Shown in pieces: positions 45,801-54,800 of a DNA stretch of 64,000 nucleotides (position 1 is its first letter; each line of letters opens with the position of its first letter). The stretch covers positions 56,872,312 to 56,936,311 of the forward strand of contig NC_087066.1 of NCBI RefSeq assembly GCF_963678635.1, given 5' to 3'. This DNA comes from Symsagittifera roscoffensis (lineage: Eukaryota; Xenacoelomorpha; Acoela; Convolutidae). The notes below the pieces were generated by a model. The model was not told the origin of the DNA. It was given only the letters and a program-made list of their open reading frames with translations, and did no database searches. The translations under genes and the position numbers were made by a program.

Positions 45801-48800
45801 CTACAGATGCGCCTTCATACATATTAAAGCAATTATGAATACACTCTGGTTTATATGCGCTTTTTGAGTTCATTCAAATTCATCTGCTCAAAGCTAAATA
45901 AATTGCACTCTCAAAATACGAACGTGGAAGTGGCGCAAAGAAATGTAAACGATTTCTAATTTCGAAACTGTAATATAATTTTCAGATTTCCCTGCGGAAT
46001 ATAAATTTTTCTGATTAATCCAGTTTTCTGCAATTGAGTTAATTTTATCCAAAAAGTCAATCTTAAATTCGAATTGAAAGAGGGTAGTCCGTTTTTTTTT
46101 AAAAAATTTTGCTTTCAGTTTTCTTTTCCAACTCTCTGTTAGCTATGTTCTCTTTAACTTTGCGTATGTATGCGGAATGCAATTTCGCTAACTCGGAGAA
46201 GAAAAGTTCCCCTTATCCTGGAGAAAGAATAAGCTTTCAGTTCAGCTCTTTTTCGCATATTGCTTTTGGAGATTGTCTGAGATCTATTTATTCAATTGCG
46301 TTCGCTGGTTTGAGAAGGCCGAATCATAATGGATTTGAGAATGACCTATAAACTTGTGTGAATTGTGTAGGTAGTTTTGAAACAATTTTAGGCGGACCGT
46401 ACAATAATGTTGACCACTCACTTCATGGATGAGGCAGATGTGTTGGGGGACAGGATAGCCATCATGGCCGAAGGGAGACTGCAGTGTGTCGGCAGCTCCA
46501 TGTTCCTCAAGAGGAAGTACGGAGTTGGATACCAACTCAGCATCGTCAAGGTAGTTTTACTGGTGTCCTTTTTACCCTAGAAACCCACGATCGTTTTTTG
46601 ACGCCATAACTTTTGTCGGTAAATTAGTTTATTTATTCGTTTTGCATGGATTGTGGATTAACGTATTTCGGGGAACTGAAATGGTGCGTCGTGCTAAAAG
46701 GAGAATATTTTTTGATTTTTGCAGTGAAGTCGGCTGTTGCAACACTTTTAAAGGAACGTTTCCGCATAAGCAATTTCCTGCTCAAAACTTCTTGTTTTCT
46801 TTTTGCGGGTGAATAAGAATTTTGGATCCTTGATAAACACACTACAACAGTTGCCATCATCATCTCTGGTTTTTTTAGAGTGAAGGCTGTGACGTGGAGA
46901 AAATCAAGAAGCAAGTTCAGATTCATGTTCCGTCTGCCTCAGTGGAGCGCAACATCGGCAGCGAACTCATGATCAATTTGCCCTCCAAAGCAGTCGATAA
47001 GTTCCATCCTCTTTTTGAACTTATGGAAAACGAACGGGAGTCACTGGGACTCGAATCGTACGGAGTCTCCGTCACGACCATTGAGGAAGTGTTTCTACGA
47101 GTCGGCAAACTTTACGACGACGAGACGACTCCGGATGCCGATGGAAGACACTACTCCATTTCAGGAGGGCCTCACGAGTCAAATGATGACTCGTTTTCAC
47201 TAGACACGACAACTGTTAATTTCCAGTATAATGACTCAGCTGTGAAACAGACGTCGAGTCTTAAGCTTATCTGTCAGCAATTCCAAGCGACCTTTGTGAA
47301 ACGTGTTATTCACTCGTGGAGAAACAAAAAATTGGCAATTGCACAAATTCTGATCCCAGCTTTTTGTGTGAGTGTTGCTCTACTTACGGCCAAAATTGCG
47401 CCCGATAATTTGGATCTTCCAAGCTTGGTCATGAATTTGAAAGACTACAAAAAGACTATAACTGTTTATTCCAGCGATCAAAATAGCTCGGTTTTGATGC
47501 GCGCATATGAAAGTATTGTAACGAACTCGGCTTTTGAGGGATCAACAACAATAAAGGCAGAAAGCGATGTCTCAGTAGAAATTATAAATCAGGCTATTGC
47601 TGATCTTGGGACATACAATACAAAAATGATGGTCGCCGCAGAATTTAGGGAAAAAAGTATAACAATGTTGTTCAACAACCAGGCCTACCATACAGCACCA
47701 CTCTCTCTGAACTTGATAAATAACGCAATTTTTGCGGCAAACGAGATTGTCCACACAATTACTGTTGCAAACGACCCCTTGCCTCCTACCATTGAGGACT
47801 CGCAGAATGCAGTGGAAACAGGCGCGGCTATTTGGAAAGGTTTCAACATCGCTTTCAACGTTGCGTTCGGATTCGCCTTTTTAGTAGCAAGTTTCGTTCT
47901 TTTCCCTGTCAAAGAACGATCTACAAAATCCAAGCATCTGCAGTATGTCAGTGGATTGCAACCTTCGATTTTCTGGTTGTCTGCTTTTGTTTGGGATCTG
48001 CTAAATTTCCTGGCCTCGTGCATAATATTAATCATTCTGTTCGCAATGTTCCAAGTTGATGCTTACACCCAGGAACGATTGTTTTACGTGTTCCTAATCT
48101 TTTGCGAGTACAGCTTGGCTGCTCTACCTATGATGTACTGCTTGTCTTTTATGTTCCATGATTCTACTTCAGCTTTTGTCAGATGCACAACTGTCAACAT
48201 CATTTTAGCTGTGGGGACCATGCTTACAGTGGTCATTCTACAAGCGCTCGGAAAGTTCGGTCCCTCGGAAAGCCTCGGATGGACATTTTTGGTCCTAATT
48301 CCCCAGTACTCGTTACCAATAGCGTTGGTTGACCTTTACACTAACTATGAGGCGAATCAACTTTGTAGTCAAAAAGGTTTGACTTACGCGGATTGCAAAG
48401 AAGATTTTGGGGATCAGATATCAAATAACTATTTCTCGTGGGAACGACCGGGAGTCGCGAGGTATTGCGTCTTTTATTTATTGCAGAGTGTCGCGTTTTG
48501 GATTATACTTATTTGTATTGAGTCTAATCTAACGCAGGTAATCAAAGGCAAAATTGCGAAATCAAAAGTGATGAATCGAAATGAGTATTCACGATTGCAG
48601 GATAACGAAGAACGATTAAGAATGGGATCCCTTCAAAACGGGAACCCTAAATCTTCACCTCAAGATAATGTCAAGGATGTTGATGTGACGAAACAAGAGA
48701 ACTACGTGAAAGGAAATCTCATTGAAGCTATCGATTCATCAACACTAACAGTTGATGGTTTGTCTAAAACGTACTACTCCGGTGATTGCTGTTCTGGCGA

Positions 48801-51800
48801 TGTCAGTATTGTGAACGCTGTCAAAAAAATGTATTTGACAGTTTCGCCCGCTGAATGTTTTGGACTGTTAGGTATTAACGGTGCAGGAAAAACCACAACT
48901 TTCCAAATGTTGACAGGAGATATTCCAATGTCGGGAGGAACTGCGTACATCAAAGGGCTGGACATCTCGAAGAACATCAAAAAAGCGCAGCAGATGATGG
49001 GATATTGTCCCCAATTCGATGCTCTCATAGATCAAATGACTGGTCGCGAGACGTTGCGTATGTTTGCAAGACTGCGTGGGTTAAAAGCAGAATGTATTGA
49101 ACAGTGTATTGACGAGCTAATAACATTGCTAGACTTGACTCCTCATGCTAACAAGATGACCCGCGCTTATTCTGGAGGAAATAAAAGGAAATTGAGCACG
49201 GCCATTGCGATGATTGGATTGCCACCCCTAGTGTTTTTGGACGAACCCACGACAGGTACTTGTACAAGTTTTACCATAGCAAAAAGCTCAATTTTGTGAT
49301 GCTGCTTGATGATTTCAGTTTGATTGTATGAAGGTTTAAAACGCCAGTCTCTTAAAATCTTATTCCTTTAACAATTTGAAAAAATCCTTTGTAAGCCAAA
49401 ACCCCTTGTTGGCATTTTTCAATGTTGTGTGCCGGATTATGAAAAAGGAGGGCCTCGTTGATGATGCTTAAAGTTTTTTTGCAGGTATGGATCCTGGTGC
49501 AAGGCGTTCCCTATGGAAAGTGATTCTGCATCTAGTCAGATCCAACTCTCTCTCCATCATTCTCACCTCCCACTCGATGGAGGAGTGCGAGTACCTCTGC
49601 TCCCGACTGGCCATCATGGTCAACGGGGAATACCAGTGTCTCGGATCCCCCCAACATCTCAAGTCCAGATTTGGACAGGGCTTCACCCTAGTGGCTAAAC
49701 TAGAGTACGATCCAACCGGGCAGTACAAACAACGGTCAGTCTAAATTGTCTTAGCTCAAGGTATGTTTTTAAGAAAGCTATCAAATTTTGGTTTCTTCGC
49801 CTCAATGCATAAACCAATTAGCATACGCAAATGAATTAGCTAATGCAAGTAGCCGATATAACGAAAACCAAAAAGGTTTTATTGCAAAATATTTCAAATA
49901 TGAAAAATAATTGTGCAAAAATGCGTTGCTGTTTCTTTTGAAATCCTTTTAAATTTTCAATCATTTAAAATATTTTCAAATTTTATGGTAGTTTTTGTCC
50001 TATCTTCAACTTCGGATTTATACGGCTATTTTCAACTTTCTTCTTCTCCAGGTATCACGAGTTCATCGCGAGCACTTTCCCCAAAAGTGTTTTGAAAGAC
50101 GAACATCAGACGATGATCCAGTACCAGGTGGTGCAACAAGCAGGAGCAGGCAAAGAAGAAGGTATTTTCATTACTAATTTTGAAAAAATATTACCCTTGC
50201 GATACCTTGAATGATCAACTTTAGTTGTAATTGTAAATATCATCCTCAATAGCTGACATGCGCAATTTCTTGAAAAATTACATAAAATTACTATCATGTA
50301 ATTTTACCTGTAATTGGGTGAAGTCAGTTTCGGGCAAATATTTTTTTATTAGATAGTTTTTTGAAAAAGTTATGAATTCTTTTCGGATTCGTGGTTTCCG
50401 TACTAGTTTTCGTCGATTCATTTTCTGCTTTGATAAAAGTCATTTTTATTATATGGTACGGACTTTTATCGACTGAACTTCTAAAGCATTGGTTTTACTT
50501 TGATAAAAAATAGTTTTTACTGTAATTGAAGTTTCTGTCATTTGTGATTTTAGCCAGACTGATTTTGAATAGTTTCATATGTTTTATTTCGTTTTTTTTT
50601 CAATTTAACGGTTTTGGCTCATGAAAATTATTCTGACAACGTATATTGCGTAGTTTTGAAAGCAAAACTTGTGTTAATGCTTCTATGTGTTCCAGTTCGA
50701 ATGGGCCTACACATTGATTGGCCTACACATTGATAACAGTTTCTCTTTCAAACCCCACATTGAAAAAGTTGTCAAAAAAATGTCAACGAATGTGTATTTG
50801 CTTTTGAAACTCAAACAGTTGGGGTACGACAAGAGTGAGCTGGAACTTTAATAAGAAGCTTTGGTGAAACCGCATATTTTTTACGGAGCGTCTGCTTGGG
50901 GAGGCTCACCTGCCTATCTTCTGAATAAAATAGATGCAGTACAGCACCGAGCGACACCAATGGAAATCATACAGACCTTCACTCCGGTCAAAAATTTAAT
51001 TGCGGATTGTGATCGAAAACTTTATGAGCGTATAGTTTCTACACCATCCCATTTTTGAAAGTATCTTACCTCAGCGTACCTGTTACTCAGTTAAACTCCG
51101 TAACCGAATACCATGCAGTAGCAAAACACAGAAAGAAAAATACAAGAACTTGTTCCCTGACCGTCTCATTCGGCAACTCAACGACTGATATATAGCGAAA
51201 TAGATGTATTTCTATTTTGATTTAAGTTTTTTGTTGTTGTTGTAAAGAATTATCGGCTTCGTTCTGATTTGTATGTTAGTATGTTTGGATTTGTATTTCT
51301 TGCCAGTTTTTTCCCCGAGGGGAATTTTTAGTTAAGGAAAAATCAAGACATGTTGAAAAAATTGCATGTTGACAAATAGATAGATCAATTTTTCGATACT
51401 TTTTCAAAAAAAGTTCTAAGGCTTTATCTCTATTTCTGTTGGTTAGCACGTCATTAATGTATGTGTTGTATTCCAAGTAATGCTATGCTTTGCTTCTCTG
51501 CTGTTGTAACTTTTTTTAGAGGTGCAGTTATTTTGTCTCGAAAGTTTCGAGTTTTTATATATTTTTTTTATATTTTTTTTCCATTTGTCGGTTCATCAGA
51601 AGTAATGATGGTCAGTAATTTTTCTATCGCAATTAGGGCAAAGCTCTTCTTCGACCCTGTGTTGAAATTTAAAAAGCCTTGCTTCTGTTATACGACTTTC
51701 TCTACTTTTTTTTACACCCGCGAGCTAGTGAGCGTAGTGTCATATTTCGAACTCTACTTTTTCCCACGTAATTCGCAAATAAAAGTTTTTTTTGTCGTGC

Positions 51801-54800
51801 CACTTTTGCTCAATGCATAGCACATGTAGCTTACTTTCTTTACATTCGCGAGCTAGTGAGTGTAGTGTCATATTACGAACTCTACTGTTTCCAACGTAAT
51901 TCGCAAATAAAAGTTTTTTTCGTTCCACTTCGCTCAATGCTTAGCATATGTAGCTGCTTTATTATTGGTTAGTGGGTTAGTGTTAATAATCTTTTAAGCT
52001 ACCGTGGCGCAAATGTGAGGGAGTCAGGTGTCCTATCTTTAGGTAGGACGTTCGATTCTGGCACATCGAAATAGTTTTACTTTTATTTGGTGGCAATTTT
52101 GCTGAACTGATTTGGCTATTTAATAGCATCTTTGGCTGCTTTATTAGTAGTTAGCGTTAGTATATTATTGAGCTACAGTGGCGTGTATACAAGGACGTGA
52201 GGCTCTTAACTTCCAGGATCCATTTTCCATTTCCGGTACAAGACAAAGTCTCATAATTTGTTCACGCTCAATTTGATTTTAAAGTTCTGTTTATTAATTC
52301 TTTTTTTTATATAAAGAAGGCAAATTCCACTACAGCAAAAGTGTAAAGCTCACGAAAAATTCATCGAAAATAGATTTCAATTTCCAGACTTCACAGCGGA
52401 ATGAAAAATACTACTGATTCTTTTTTCTCAAATTGGTTTAATACTATCATTGCGCATTATCAAAATTTTGCACCTGACCAAAAAAATTCAATCATAAATA
52501 AATCACAAAAGTCGAAGAGCTTTAAGGCCGTATATTTTTTCTTGGAGTTTTGGAAGTTGAAGTTGTCCATATGCTCAATTTTTTTCCACCCCAACTCGCA
52601 TATATCAGTGCTTACTTTCGTTGGAGTTTTTGTTGCATTCATAGCATAGCAACTTAAAAACATGTGTTATATCTATCCGTTTTATTGGTTGCTAGTGTTT
52701 GGAAGATTTGGACAAAAGGTTGTTTCACCTTTTTTGGTTGGTTTTTGGCTTTTGTTTGCGATATGCATCTTCGATTCTGAATTTAATTTATTATTAGAAC
52801 TCATTTTGGTCTTTTTTGTTGCCTGTTTTTGCGAAAAATAGATATGCTTCTGATTTTTTTTTTAATTTAGTTTGTGATTGCTGGTAACAAATTTCGCTTG
52901 TGATTTTGAAGGCTTGGCGTATCAAGATGCCCTATCAAAAAAATGGCTAATTTCGGGTTTATACGCAAAGCTTGATTTATTTTTTCATCATCTTCTGAAT
53001 TTCAAAAAATACCTTTCATTTTTTTTTAATTAGGATTTTCTATCAATACTTCCTGCTTTAGTCTGTTTGTATGAAAACAAAGTTTTTCACGGTTTCATCA
53101 TAAATTTTCAAAGAATCTCAATGATAAGAGTTTTTGGAATTTAAGTTACTGATAATGTGGAAGAGTTTTCAAAAATTGGTTTCAGCGTGTGTTATTTTGA
53201 TGCCATTTTAGCCAGTTAAATTAAGTTAATGAGTGCAATCACTTTTCCGCTCATAAATTTGGCTGTTTTTGTATCTGTTTTTGACTGCAATATTAAGAAA
53301 AATCAGACTCTAATGGCGCGGAAAAGAACTATGGAGGAGGGTTGTTTTCTTCGCTAGATTTTAGGTACCTCTAGAAAGCTTATAGTCAAATTGATTTTAG
53401 GTACCTCTAGAAAACTATAGTCGAAATGTTTTTTAAAAGTTTTAGTTGTTAAGTTCAGTGTTAATGAACGCAGTAAAGACACATTAAAATTGGCGTTGTT
53501 TGTTTTTTAGTTTTTTTTTTTTAAAAGTCTTTGAGACTTTGATTTTTTGTGTTTTTTCCAAATTTAGTTTAAATAAATTTGTTTTATGGCAATGCAAATT
53601 CTTGCAACCAGATTTTGGAAAACTATTCACGTTACAGGGGCCTGTTTTTTTAAGGGTGAATGAATAAAACAACATTATTTTTTGATTATTTACTTACGTT
53701 GGTCGCGTGGTTTTTCTGGGTAAATTTTTAGTGACTTTTATGGACCCATGACATCTATATTTTGGCTGCGCTAAGAATGCACATGATAACTTCAATGAAA
53801 TTGAAATGAAAAAAAAATGAATTTCCAATTGTTTAAGTGAGACTGGTTGAAAATGGCGCAAAAAACGTCGGAAAGAGGTATTTTTCAGTTCTCATAGAAA
53901 TACATTAGCTGTTGATACAGTTTGCGGAGGAAATTGAGTTAGTTTTATCCAAAGTGTCAGGCAGTATAGTTTTTTAAATTGCAAGAGCTCAATAGTTATA
54001 TAATTTGCTGCGTTACGCTTGCGGTTAGCACGCATTATCAAATCGGAATATAATTTTTTTCGGGTTAACAACTTGCTTAACAGAGTTTTTTGAATCACTT
54101 GGTATCTTGGTTCATAATGAATTCAAATTTCTTAGCGTCTACGGCACACTTAGCCTGGAGGCAATGAATACGCCTGGAATGGTAAAGGTCCTGGGTCTGA
54201 ATCTGACCAGGAGCTGTTTTTTTTTCAAACGGGTTCGTTTTTCAAAGTTCTTCGTTTCAAAAAATTGTCGGCTTAATATCTGTCTGCTTATTATTTGTCT
54301 GCATATGTTTTGTCGGCTTAGTTGCCACATCTTAGAATTTTTTGCTGCATGCAGTTTCCTCGTATGTTTTCATTGACTTCTGCAATTTGTAATTTTATAA
54401 ACTTGACTTCGTATATTTTCCTTTTTTTTCGCTTAAAAAATTTTTCTGCCTAAATGATTTCGGCTTTTATTTTATCGGCTTTCTCGCCTAATTTTGGGTC
54501 GTTCGAGGGAACCATAATTTGTGTGATTTCCTTCGGATTGCACAAAATAATTCAAAGTTTTTCGCGAAAACAATTTTATTTTCGCTCATAAATTGTTTTT
54601 GAATGTTCATTAAACGCCATAAATGTGTTTTTTGGAACGTGTTTTCCGCAAATATAACATCACTCCAGACAACATCTAGAAATTTTTTAGTTGTGGTTTC
54701 TTCGAAAATTTTTTGGTTTTCTTTGGACTAAGAGGCTCTCTTTTGCTTTTCTGTCTGCTAGCTTGTAATTCTATCCTGTGTGTAACTCGAAACTTGAAAT

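Noticed and set aside
46633-46926. 97-codon minus-strand frame
   Set aside because: Antisense overlap with ABCA3-like exon 12 and its acceptor; no motif.
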